From assembly GCA_905250115.1 (NCBI GenBank), contig CAJNOI010000070.1, forward strand, positions 355,856 through 419,855: a stretch of 64,000 bases of DNA. Direction: 5' to 3'. Under the pieces are notes generated by a model. The model was not told where the DNA came from. It ran no database searches and saw only the letters and a list, made by a program, of their open reading frames with translations. The position numbers were made by a program, and so were the translations under genes. The DNA comes from Adineta steineri (Eukaryota > Rotifera > Eurotatoria > Adinetida > Adinetidae). Positions 36,943-47,640 of the stretch are shown here, piece by piece (position 1 is the first letter of the stretch; each line of letters opens with the position of its first letter).

Positions 36943-39320
36943 TCTCTATTTTGAGAGAGAGAGAAAAAAAAGAGAGACAGAGAAGAAAAAGTTACTCTGA
37001 GAAAAAATATCTATATTATTGGGATGTATTTTTTTCTTCTCGCTCTCTCTCTTCGTGCTATTTCTGTTAACTCGCTTGGACAGATATTATCCTCGAACAT
37101 CGTATAATGATTTTGCAATCTGTTTATAGCATTATGTAAACAGATGGTAAGACAGGCAGGAAGATAGATAGAAGGAAAAGGAAGAGAAACAATTGTATTT
37201 CTTCCACTTCATCGACAAATGGAGTGATATTACTTTGTTCGGCTCCATTAACCGTGATATTAGTGAGAGACGATGCATCTCTTATCTCTGTCAGTTTGAA
37301 GACTAATGATATTTCCATTTACAACCTTTCGATAAGAATGGAGGAGAAAAATGATTTTCGCTATTTTACTGACAGCAGACGCGCGCATAAGACAAGAAAA
37401 AGACATTCCGCAATTGATGGACTGGTTGGTAAATATAACTATAATTGGATAGAGCTTTGATGACAACGTGTAAACAAGAATAAATTACCGAAATAGTCTC
37501 CAAGCTCTTATCCAGCTACAAAACTTCCAAAAAAGGATATTAATGTACAAAAGTTTTATTTGTATAATATTCAGCCATATACTAACAAAGATATTTTTTC
37601 AAAGGTTATATGCCCTTCCTTTCTATAGTGCAAATATAAATTCTATGGCTAGTTCATTTTAAGAATAATATCATTCTTTTTTTTTTCTTCATAAAAACAA
37701 CTCATTAAATAAAGTACATTAGCGCATGTATATATATATATCCATAATTATCGAAAAAAAAAGATAACGAGAAGTCGGATAACAAAAAAATAGAAAGGAC
37801 TTGCGACTAGGTCATCGAATGTATATCAGGTCATACGACTTTATTCCCTAGAAACAAAGATAAGGGTTTTTTGCGAATTAACACAATGATTCGTCATAAA
37901 AATAGACGATAAGATAGGAACAACTAAATTAGACAAAAACAAAGTCATCTAAATGGCATAAATAAGTGGGAAAAATAAAAAAAATAATCACTATCCACAG
38001 GGATTCTTGTAATAAGAGATTCACTACATCATATAAAAGTTAATAATGATAATATTATGATGATCAAATATATCATATGGTGATATTTGATGATATTGTT
38101 CGCGTATTTTTAATGGCAATCATTAGTTGATTATCATCACATGTTATATGAGCGAAATCATTCCTAATCTGATGGAAACAAAAAAAAGAAATTTTTCTTG
38201 ATCGTATACATCATAAAATGGTAATATATGTGCAACAGATACTATGACATAGATATCCATGGAATTGACGTGTGTTATTTCTTTTTTTTTATATTAGGTT
38301 TAATATTAGTACGGATAGATCTTGAAGATATTTTCTCATTTGATTAAGCAGTAATACTTCTTGAAAATATCGATCAGATGATGACAGATGTTTAAAGAAA
38401 GATTTTGATTGCAATATACGAATAAGTATACTATTTGTTGTTATTTTTCTTCTTGTTATTCAGTAATCAGTTCGGTTATTTGATCAAGAGTTGTCGTATG
38501 TTTAGTGGAAATGATAGAATAACAACTAGTGTTTCATTACTAGGAATATTTCTCAAATCAGAATTAGCTGAAAATGATGATATATTTCTTGTTCTTTTTT
38601 AAGTAACATTCAAATTGTTGTCTGTTATTATATATTGATAAATTTCATAATTCTTTATCCGGTTTATACAAGTATAATACTATACTAAAAACAGCAATCA
38701 TAAATGATATATCGAATTATATTAATATAGATGTAATGTTAAGGATTACGCGTCAAACTCCATTGAATCAGAAAAATTATATTTAGATCATCAACAGGAG
38801 ATGATTGAACTGAAATACTATAGATTTGAATTCAAAGTAAATTAGTGTGGCCATGGAATAAATGACAACTTTTAATATAATTCAACAAAACTTTCTATCC
38901 TATTCATAACCGTATATATATATATGCAAGATTTGATAACATGCTAATGATACATAACATAGACGGTGAGTATTAAAAATGATAGTTTCATCATGTTTTA
39001 TTAGCATCTTTTCATCCCGTTTGTTCGTGTACCATCAGTCAAATTAGATGATGGATCATTAATATCACTAGTATGCACTTGAAGAGAACGACGGAATATA
39101 CTAAAAGCTTGAGACGGATATATGTAGAAGAACAAAAAATAACCATCAATAACAAGGATATATAGTATTATCGTTTCTTTCTCTTTCCTCTTGGTTACAT
39201 ATACATGTATGTGTATATTCTAACACGATCTTTTATCTTTCTATACAGCCGTAATGGCAAAAAACATTACCATATCGTATATATTTTTTTGCTATAACGT
39301 TTATGATCCTGTAAGCGCTC

Positions 39321-39386
39321 AGGAAAAGATTAAATTTGTTTATACAGATGCATTTATATATTTATAAATAAATTTAATCTTTTCCT
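39321..39386. repeat. Near-perfect 24-bp-arm hairpin
   Basis: Arms 39321-39344 and 39363-39386 pair at 23 of 24 positions around an 18-nt loop (AGGAAAAGATTAAATTT pairs with AAATTTAATCTTTTCCT). A diverged copy of the right half follows at about 39427-39458, with its own weaker GAAAGAT/ATCTTTC pairing. It could be a miRNA-like precursor, a miniature element or a replication-slippage product. Confidence 0.6.
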
Positions 39387-39606
39387 CTTTTCGTAAACTA
39401 ACGGGATACTCTAGAAAGATAGATATAGATGTATTTATATTTATTTACAAATGAACTTGATCTTTCTCGTCGTTTCCATTTTTGTTAGACTGTTCATACA
39501 TATATTATGTGAGTGTTGATGATAAATGCGAAGAATATTCACACTTATTCTCAAATTATTTTCATGTTCTTGAATAATATTCGACTATTATTTCTTTGCT
39601 TTAACA

Positions 39607-39850
39607 GAATTTAATTTATTATCACGTCAATTTTCATTCTCATCTATAGTTTCACATATAATAGATTGTGGTCCAATGAGAATTACTAGTCATGATATAA
39701 ATAATGATAATCGAATGGATATGGTTATGAATCTTCTAAAAAAGAAATAAAAATTTCAACTAGTTTATGAATGATTTTAATAATTGTAATAGAAAATACA
39801 TTGTTGTTACAAATAATAATAATAATGATTTTGTAATTATTAATTGAAAA
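39607..39850 (+). pseudogene. FG-GAP gene relict
   Basis: An acceptor-like TTTAACAG is followed by a frame reading ITSHDINNDNRMDMVMN, an FG-GAP calcium loop, then a stop after LLKKK. About 35 bp on, in another frame, DFNNCNRKYIVVTNN is a second degenerate loop, followed by an AAT microsatellite. Similar motifs occur in the intact gene at 15102-19417. With only two eroded units and frameshifts, this is a decayed fragment on the plus strand, opposite to arm A'. Confidence 0.6.
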
Positions 39851-39859
39851 AAATTTAAA

Positions 39860-40604
39860 TATTGGTCATTTTTCAAAATCTATGTCTCTTTTATCTATTT
39901 TTATAAATTAATTAATGAATAAATAGAATTTAATTGTTTTAAGTATGCCATAAAGATTTTTACTCGTATTTGTATTATTAAAAAAATATTAGTAAGTATA
40001 AAGATTTATATACATTTGTAATAATTAATAATTTCAAATTCCTCTCTTCATAAAAAATCTTCGATATATTCAACTTGATTTTTATTATCTAGTATCATAT
40101 TATTTGAGTAGGATAATATTTAATTTATTTGTGCACAAAAATGATGTTATGTTAATTATTTGAAAAATTTCTTTATAATATCTACATGATTATTTTGTTA
40201 AATAAATATAAGTCTATAAGGCTTCGAAAAAAAAATACTGATCTTTATTTATATAACATGTCGTTCTTTATCATTAACAATGCATATAGAAAAAGGACGA
40301 AAATGTGTCTAAACATCTTGTGTGACAACTCAGAAAAGCAAAGGTCCATGATTAGAATCTTCAAAAAGTATGCATTGTAGTTTAATAATTTTAAAATCTT
40401 AGTAGTCGCATTATTGTAAAATATCTTTTAATAAACTTATCGATCTGATTGTCCTATTACAGTTTATAGAAATGAAAAAAAGAATATTCTCATATACAGG
40501 ATTATAATACTATTTAATATATATTTATTATTACAAAATACAATTCTAAATATTTTCTATAACATAATTAATACAAAAAAACTTAAAGTTTGTTTTTTTT
40601 CTCA
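39860..40604. other. Noncoding inner part of arm A'
   Basis: Matches 19525-19720 and 11661-12132 of arm A, reversed, with the deletion/insertion junction between them. No gene was recognised; the open frame at 40186-40380 is AT-rich noise. Confidence 0.6.
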
Positions 40605-42215
40605 TTAAAGATTAACATTTGACCCACATGTCAAATATTGATTGTATTGACTGATTTTAGTTTGATCTGATGATCGAAGAATAAATGGAAAATGATGTTT
40701 TTCATAGTTATTTCCTTGATTTTTAGTCCATGTTTGAGGTAGACAAGGATTATTTAGATATTTTGAATTAATATATCGATAAAAATAATAAAACGATGAA
40801 GACTGATCATTGATTTCTATCGAATTTTCATTATTATTCTTATTATTCATAGATGAAATATGTTGATTTAATAATATTTCAATTTCTTCTTTATTATTAT
40901 TTAATATTCTTGTAGAATTTTCTTGTGGAAATAAATTATTCTTATTATTATGAATAAAATGATTGTGTAATATTGTATTGATGTTTTCATATTTTGGACA
41001 TAATAATTGACAATCTTCTATTCCACTTTTTTTATAAGCACAAGATCGATGATTCTTAGTTGATATGCGAACAATATCATAACAAATCGTGGCATTTCTA
41101 TTATCTATTTTAATTTGATTCCATTTTGCAATTAAATGTATTGATGTTTCAGGATGAACAATTGATTCGTGTAACATTCGTTTAATATTTAATATTCTCA
41201 TAAAATAATGCTGAGCATTTCTATTCGATGACATAGCTGCAAATTGATCATTATAACCACCATTTGACCATCCAAAAGGAATATAAATAATATTCTCATT
41301 TGATTTTAATCTTGGTTCATAGATCATATCATATAATCTCGTTGGATAAATTCCCCAATGATTTTTAATATCATGATTTAGATTTTTATGTTTGAGATTT
41401 GAATGCGTATAAATGGAGATATGAAAAGGTTGTTGCCACCAATTAGTATAATAAACAGCATCATGACGCATTCGAAAGATCCATTTATAAACAATTCCAT
41501 CCGCACTCCTATTTACATATTGTTGACGTAATTCTTCACAACGACGTTGACTATGCCACATATAATAAATGCCAGGAATTGGTGGATGACCAAGAAAACG
41601 TTTCATTGAAGTATCATATGTATTTTTATATATCTCGCGTAAATTTCTCAATGATAAATATTCAAAAGCATTAACTTTAACAGCATGATTATGAAACTGA
41701 ACATATTCATTATCAAGATTAATATATCCATGAAAATAGGAAAGAGTTGCATTAACTGATAAATAATTTGTGTACTTGGAAAAATTGTTTTCATTTTTAT
41801 CTTGAGAGAAATGATATTGATTATTTTCATTAATATATGTATGAAAAAAGAGATGAATTGTGTATGGACATCCACTCATCATATTAATAATATGACTTTC
41901 AAAATTTGAACTAAAACTTCGTGCAGTACCACTATATAAAAGTGCAACATATCCTCTTTTATCTGATTTTAATCTTGATGTTGATTTTACATAATTCTTA
42001 TTCTTATTCGTGTTAATGATCGATAGTTGATTAGAACTTTGAAAGTCATGGAAAATGTTTTGTAAAATAAATCGATCAAGATTTGTGAGAATAATATAAG
42101 AAATGGACCAAGATAAGAAAATAAAATAAAATATTGACCATAATGAAGAATAAGAATGACGACTAGAAAGATATTTTGTTGTAAATATTCGACAAAAATG
42201 TCTTCTCTTGGCCAT
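40605..42215 (-). CDS. Putative type II membrane glycosyltransferase (copy A')
   Basis: Intact single-exon frame of 536 residues, the partner of the gene at 8097-9701. Roughly 22 residues differ by visual count, mostly in the N-terminal cytoplasmic/stem region and the asparagine-rich C-terminal third. The motifs YVALLYSGTARSF, RMRHDAVYY and GGYNDQFAAMSS are identical. The asparagine tract is shorter (MNNKNNNENS). The pattern suggests that protein function constrains both copies. Function is inferred as for copy A. Confidence 0.6.
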   Translation of the reverse strand: MAKRRHFCRIFTTKYLSSRHSYSSLWSIFYFIFLSWSISYIILTNLDRFILQNIFHDFQSSNQLSIINTNKNKNYVKSTSRLKSDKRGYVALLYSGTARSFSSNFESHIINMMSGCPYTIHLFFHTYINENNQYHFSQDKNENNFSKYTNYLSVNATLSYFHGYINLDNEYVQFHNHAVKVNAFEYLSLRNLREIYKNTYDTSMKRFLGHPPIPGIYYMWHSQRRCEELRQQYVNRSADGIVYKWIFRMRHDAVYYTNWWQQPFHISIYTHSNLKHKNLNHDIKNHWGIYPTRLYDMIYEPRLKSNENIIYIPFGWSNGGYNDQFAAMSSNRNAQHYFMRILNIKRMLHESIVHPETSIHLIAKWNQIKIDNRNATICYDIVRISTKNHRSCAYKKSGIEDCQLLCPKYENINTILHNHFIHNNKNNLFPQENSTRILNNNKEEIEILLNQHISSMNNKNNNENSIEINDQSSSFYYFYRYINSKYLNNPCLPQTWTKNQGNNYEKHHFPFILRSSDQTKISQYNQYLTCGSNVNL

Positions 42216-42974
42216 TTAATTATAATTTCTAAATAAATGCATAAAAGTAATTCTGATTTTTTGTTTTGATTTCATAATTATTTTGTTGAGGTTTTTCCTT
42301 CTCTTAAAAATATGTTGAATGACTCAAAAACCTTGCGAAAAATGAATGTCTAACTGCAAAAGTATATGTATATATAAGAAAAAGAAACCGTAATTGAAAA
42401 AAAAGAGGTTTGGTCATGCAGTGCGTCTTGCCATGCTATTCCAAACGAAAATATATGAAAGCTATAGAGATGTTGCAGAATTGAAAGAAAACATGAAATT
42501 TAAACACTTTTATGAAACTATTTCTAGTCCACACATTGTAGTCTGAATGAGAGACTTTTCATAGATCAATTTCTTCATATTTATCAATATTCTATGAATA
42601 AAAAATAAGTTTTTTGTTAAATTTGAATGTAAATAAAAACTAAATATATGTTCGTAAGAAATAATTAATTTGATTCTTACCTTCAGTTTGTCAAGGTGTT
42701 GACTATACATACTGATGAAATGATATAAATGTGATATTTGTTTACTGTGTTTTTGTTCGTTCCTTTCTTTTTGTTGTTTAATTTATATTAATTGAAATAT
42801 ATAGATATAATGTTAACAATTTGTGTGTGTTTTACTGTTTTCTTTATTTATATATCTTTGATAAAGTGATATTTTATTTTTAAATATTAGACTAATGAAA
42901 ATCTATTTTGTGAACTGCATATATTATTAGAGAAAAGAACCCAGACGCACATGCACATACACACACACACACCA
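42216..42974 (-). other. Duplicated spacer between reductase and glycosyltransferase (copy A')
   Basis: Reversed counterpart of 7370-8096, including the CA/GT-rich run next to the reductase stop (42957-42973). No gene was recognised. Confidence 0.6.
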
Positions 42975-45900
42975 TCAGTTAACAATATTACGATATATGA
43001 AAAACAACCATTTAAAAATATATGTCTGATTCAACGATGGAAAGTCCAGTTGAGAAACAGCATTGCAAAATTGTTCTGAAGACACTACGCGTCGTTCATT
43101 GAACAGTTTGACTGACAGGAACTCGCTCAGGGACTCAAACGGGCCAATTCGCATAGTTTCTGCTTTCATTTTGTTTTGCCATTGCTCGAATGCGACACCT
43201 CTTGTTTCAACACCACATTTCACCATACTTTTAACTATATCTTCGAATGGTATACCACCATACGGATTGGCAACGTGATAGACATTTCCATAAACACTAG
43301 GTTGTTTTTGACTTAGATAAACAATACTTTTGGCACAAAAATCTACTGGTAAACCATCGAATGTGGAGTTCATAGCCAATAGCGGATAGCATTCTATTTT
43401 CATAATTGCTGCCATTAATAATGTATGAAGATCATGTCGATTACAAACACCAGTCTCTGTATTACTACTGATTGATCCTAGACGATAGATAGCTACTGGT
43501 AGACCAGAGCGGCTTGCCTTGTACATGAGTTTCTCTGCTACCCATTTACTTTGTCCATAGCCACTGGTTAAACCATCCGGAGGGATCTTATCAATCGATA
43601 CCTCTTTGATAATACCAGAAGATAGAACGCTTACCGTAGAGATGTATTGTACAGGTATGCAAGTGGCACCATGAGCGGCCAGACGAATAATCTCACGAGT
43701 ACCACATACATTTGGGCCATAGAGTTTATTGTAAGGAAGTATAAAATTAACAGTAGCACCACAGTGAAAGATAATATCTGTTTGAGCGGCGAGTGACTCA
43801 TATATTTCATTGTCTAGTCCAAAGTGATCCTTAGCCAAATCACCTCGCAATGCAATAATTCGTTCTCGAAACTCATCTTTCCATATGCGAAGAAATAACA
43901 TATTATCTCGAACACGATCTATTGGGTTGCTTAGTGGTTTGCATCTCACAAGGCAAACAAATTTGCATTTGAGAGGATAGACGTTTAGCATTTCTGCTAA
44001 TAAGAAACCACCGACATATCCTGTGGTTCCGGTGACGAAAACCATAGAAGGAAATATATGTGTTGGTTTGCATTTACCAACTGTAATATTCAGATCGATG
44101 TCAGAATCATGGAGCATTTGCGGTACGATAGACTCTGGATAAGATGAAATCTGTGATGGATTTTGCACCAATGTTGTCAAACGCTTCAGATTCATCTCGG
44201 ATTGAAAAAACACATTGACTGGTAATGATACTGCGAGTTCATCTTGTATCATGCGAGATAAGCGCACAGCTGCTAATGAATCACCACCAATAGCCATAAA
44301 ATCCTCATTTTTATCAGTTAACAACAGTGACCGTCCTGTTGCAGTTTCGATAATCGTTTTCAACTTTTGTTCAATCGAATGTGTTGTTGTTTTGAGTCGT
44401 TCAGCGTAATGTGCACTTAGTTTTGGTCGACAGGGCTTCATCGTCGAAGTAAGAAGGCCATTTTCCGGTGTGAAAGGTTCAAAATCGATGAGCAGTCGTG
44501 ATGGAGTTTCGTGCTGACGGAGTGATTCTTGTTTCGCGATCAGTTGCAAATCTTGCATGACTGCATCACAAAATTTTGGATCTGGCTTGTTTATATGTAG
44601 TTTTCCTAGATTGTTTCTCACCATAAACGTCTGAGCATATTCGCGATTTGGTACGACAACTGCTGCAACACTGTCTGATAGAAGATCACCATGAATGTAG
44701 ATTTGATGAACAAAAACACTTTTGTTATAAATTCCTTGAAGAAATTCAGGTGAAACAAATTGGCCTTGAGAAAGTTTGAAGAAGTTTTTCTTTCGATCAA
44801 TAACACGTACACGAGGTTTTCGTATCAGTCTAGTATGAAGTTCAACAATGTCACCAGTACGAAAAAATCCATCTTCAGTCAGAGTTGCTCGAGTTTCGTC
44901 TGTGTTATTGATGTATCCAGAAAATATTTGTTCTGTTTTGACCAAAAATTCTCCTCTTGGGAATGGTTTATCGTCGAGTGTGTAGCCCAATTCTGGAACC
45001 GATTCCAGTCGATAATTGAGTTTATTTTCTAGAACATTGTTTACGGTAACACTGCCACACTCCGTAATTCCATACGTTTCAATGACGAAACAATGTAAGA
45101 AGCATTCTCGCATGAAGTGTAGTACTGCTGAACTGACCATGGCACCTCCAATGCTGATTAATCGACATCTTCTTGGAATGAGCTTTGAAAACTGTTCTAG
45201 AAGATGTCCTTTTTCTACCGCGGTAGCATCTGGTGTCAGATTAGCGGTCGCCAAAGATAGAGCCGCTTTGAACTCAGAATAAATTTTATTCCAAATCGTC
45301 GGTGGACCACCAAACTGTGTAGGTCGAACTAAAGCCATCTCTTCCATGAGTCGCGATACGTCTCCTGAAGAGAATCCAGTGCGTCCTCCACGGAGAAATG
45401 CTGCAATGACTGATTCTCGACCACTTAACCAGGCCAATGGTTCATATACGAATGAGACATACTCAGAATAAGATAGCGAATAACAACGTAGAAAGTTACT
45501 CCAAAACGCATCTTTGTTGATAATTACACCTTTTGGAAATCCTGAACTTCCACTCGTGTAGATGATTGTGAGGCAATCAGTTGGTCCAATAGGGACAGAC
45601 TCGTAATATTTCATAGTACCATATCTTTCAATATCTGCCATATAATGAATCGAAAGGTTAGCATTTTCTATAGGAGAAAAGAAAAGTTGAGAAATATTTA
45701 TTTCCTCGATGCGATCTTACAATGCAACTTCTATGTCACCATAGAAACATTGTGCACTTACCGACAGTTGTCTTTGAAATTAGATCCATGCAAACGATAT
45801 GACGTAGTGATGGACATTGTGAATATAGTCGAGTAAATTTTGGCAGCATCTCATTATCACAAACAACGACAGATATTTTTGTATTGTTGATGATATAAGC

Positions 45901-46419
45901 AACATCACGATCATTGAATAGACAGTAGATTGGGACACTGATAATGCTGTGCAACATGCATGCAAAATCAGTTATCGCCCATTCGGGTCGATTAGCTGCA
46001 CAGATAGCAAGATAACCACGAGGTTCAATTAACTGTCGAAGTCCGTGTCCAAAATTCTTTGATCGATCGCCTATTGTTTTGAATGTTAACCAGGTGTAGG
46101 AATCTGTGTATTGCCCTGGATTGTTTGGATCAGTATCTCGTACACCCATACAATGACGATCCTCGTACAAAGCCATCGCAGCTTGAATACTCGTTATCAT
46201 ATCCAGTTCCGTGATGTCCATATTTTTTACGTGTGCGTATGCTAATTCACGAATCATTCGATGAGGATGCGGTGGGTAAACTCTCATAGCGCATTGTTCG
46301 CAGCGGTCATAGTTGTCACAAACTGTGCAATTATACCGAAATTCACCATGCATCAGTACGCGATCACATGCATCACATTTCCAATTACTCACCTTTTGTG
46401 TAATCACCTGTTTATTCAT
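42975..46419 (-). CDS. Carboxylic acid reductase-like A-T-R enzyme with N-terminal ZZ zinc finger (copy A')
   Basis: Exons 46419-45762 and 45667-42975 encode 1116 residues, the same length as copy A. The 888-residue stretch from the internal Met at 45641 differs from copy A at roughly 57 positions (about 94% identity by visual count). Every key motif is unchanged: the six ZZ cysteines, YTSGSSGFPKG, YGITECG, RTGD, KLSQGQF, GGDS, TGTTGYVGG and YGQSK. Differences cluster in surface-like stretches, for example around the segment after RTGD (RLIRKPRVRV here, RVIGRPHVHV in copy A). The upstream neighbour is the alpha-glucosidase instead of the transglutaminase-like gene. Both copies look functional. 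Substrate unknown. Confidence 0.88.
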
Positions 46420-47640
46420 ATCTATCTGAAAGTATTTTGTAACGAAAAACTCTATTAAAATTATGGAAAGTAATTACGCAACTGAGTTCGTTTTTAGACT
46501 CATTTCATAGTAAAAAGTAAGTAAAACATGAATTCTTCTCTTGAGTCATACATACGTTTGTGAGTCATATACATATGACTCATAAAATTGCAGCTTTGTT
46601 TTTGAATTTGAAGAACAAATGCGCATAAGTCAAAGCGTATAATATAGTGTTTGCAGCCTAAAAACACAGCTTGAGTGAAGAAACTAAATAACTAATCTCT
46701 TTTGGTCGCTATCTATGGTAAGAGAACGACAAAATTCTTCGTTCTCCACGTCCGCGTAAGTTTGATTTGATACCCCGTTTGCATCATCCGTTTCCAACTG
46801 ACTCACAGTCAATATCCAATCCAAATGTGCCACGTAGAAAAAACAATTCTTCTACATGGATCTGCTTTTCTCTTCACTGCTATTCATAATAGATGTCACT
46901 CAATCAAAAATTCTATAAAATTATGAGCATGTGTGTGAGTGTTTGTTTGTGTGCTTATCATATCCATCCCTGCTTAATCTCAGTGTATCGATCTATATTG
47001 ATACAATTGATAGTGTGAAGATGTGGACGAGAGTGAGAGATTAAAGCATTACTCACACTCACACCTTTCTTTTCGATTGATTTTTTTTGAGAACAAAATT
47101 CAAAAATATGTGAATAATTATCAAAAAAAAACAGTAGAAAAAGATGTTTATTTAAATATTTTTGTAGTTCCATGAGAATATTGATAAGTAAGATGTGATA
47201 ATCTTATTTTATAATGCTTGGATTCAACAAACTCAATAGACACTGTTAAATTAAGAAGACTTTAGTTGAGATATCTATTTTAGTTTTGAAATTGATGAAT
47301 ACTATTCATTCTCTTATAGCATGAATTATCGTAATGACTGTTTATTTGTTCATTTAGAATAGTTCCGATGAGTTTTTGAAGACAACTGTGATCTAATCTG
47401 ATATTAAAATAAATCATTGTTAAAATATTGTACTAACAAACTTGGAAATTTAGTATAGATTCTCAGAGTTCCTAGCTCAACTGTGGACTTATCCTGAAAT
47501 TTTAAATTTCTAATCATAATAAGAATTTTAATAACAAGTTTTTATTAGCATTTCTAAATAAAAAGCAAACTTGCACGAATAGATATTGTCTGATAGTTTT
47601 TTTCTGGTCTATAAAAGATCAATAGTATGAAATAGTAGAA
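46420..47640. other. 5' flank of reductase copy A' and 3' flank of alpha-glucosidase
   Basis: 46420-47065 is the reversed counterpart of 3161-3924. From 47066 the sequence is unique and leads to the 3' end of the GH31 gene. No gene was recognised. Confidence 0.6.

Larger units (their letters stand above)
36773..39606. other. Upstream region of myosin and end of the single-copy spacer
   Basis: Contains the myosin promoter, GA and TC simple repeats (36950-37060) and AT-rich DNA. Overlapping short frames around 37124-37466 on both strands have no recognised domain. A near-perfect hairpin lies at 39321-39386. Confidence 0.5.
39860..47065 (-). repeat. Arm A' of the large inverted duplication
   Basis: Reverse complement of arm A. 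47065-40090 matches 3161-12132 without the insertion at 9830-11660, and 40060-39860 matches 19525-19720. The roughly 7.4 kb of arm A that includes the FG-GAP gene is missing at the junction near 40075. Both genes here are intact. The intron of the reductase is the same length (94 bp) in both arms. Confidence 0.9.

Noticed and set aside
37124..37466. Three overlapping short frames on both strands
   Set aside because: Mutual overlap on opposite strands, no domains, no splicing signals that extend them.
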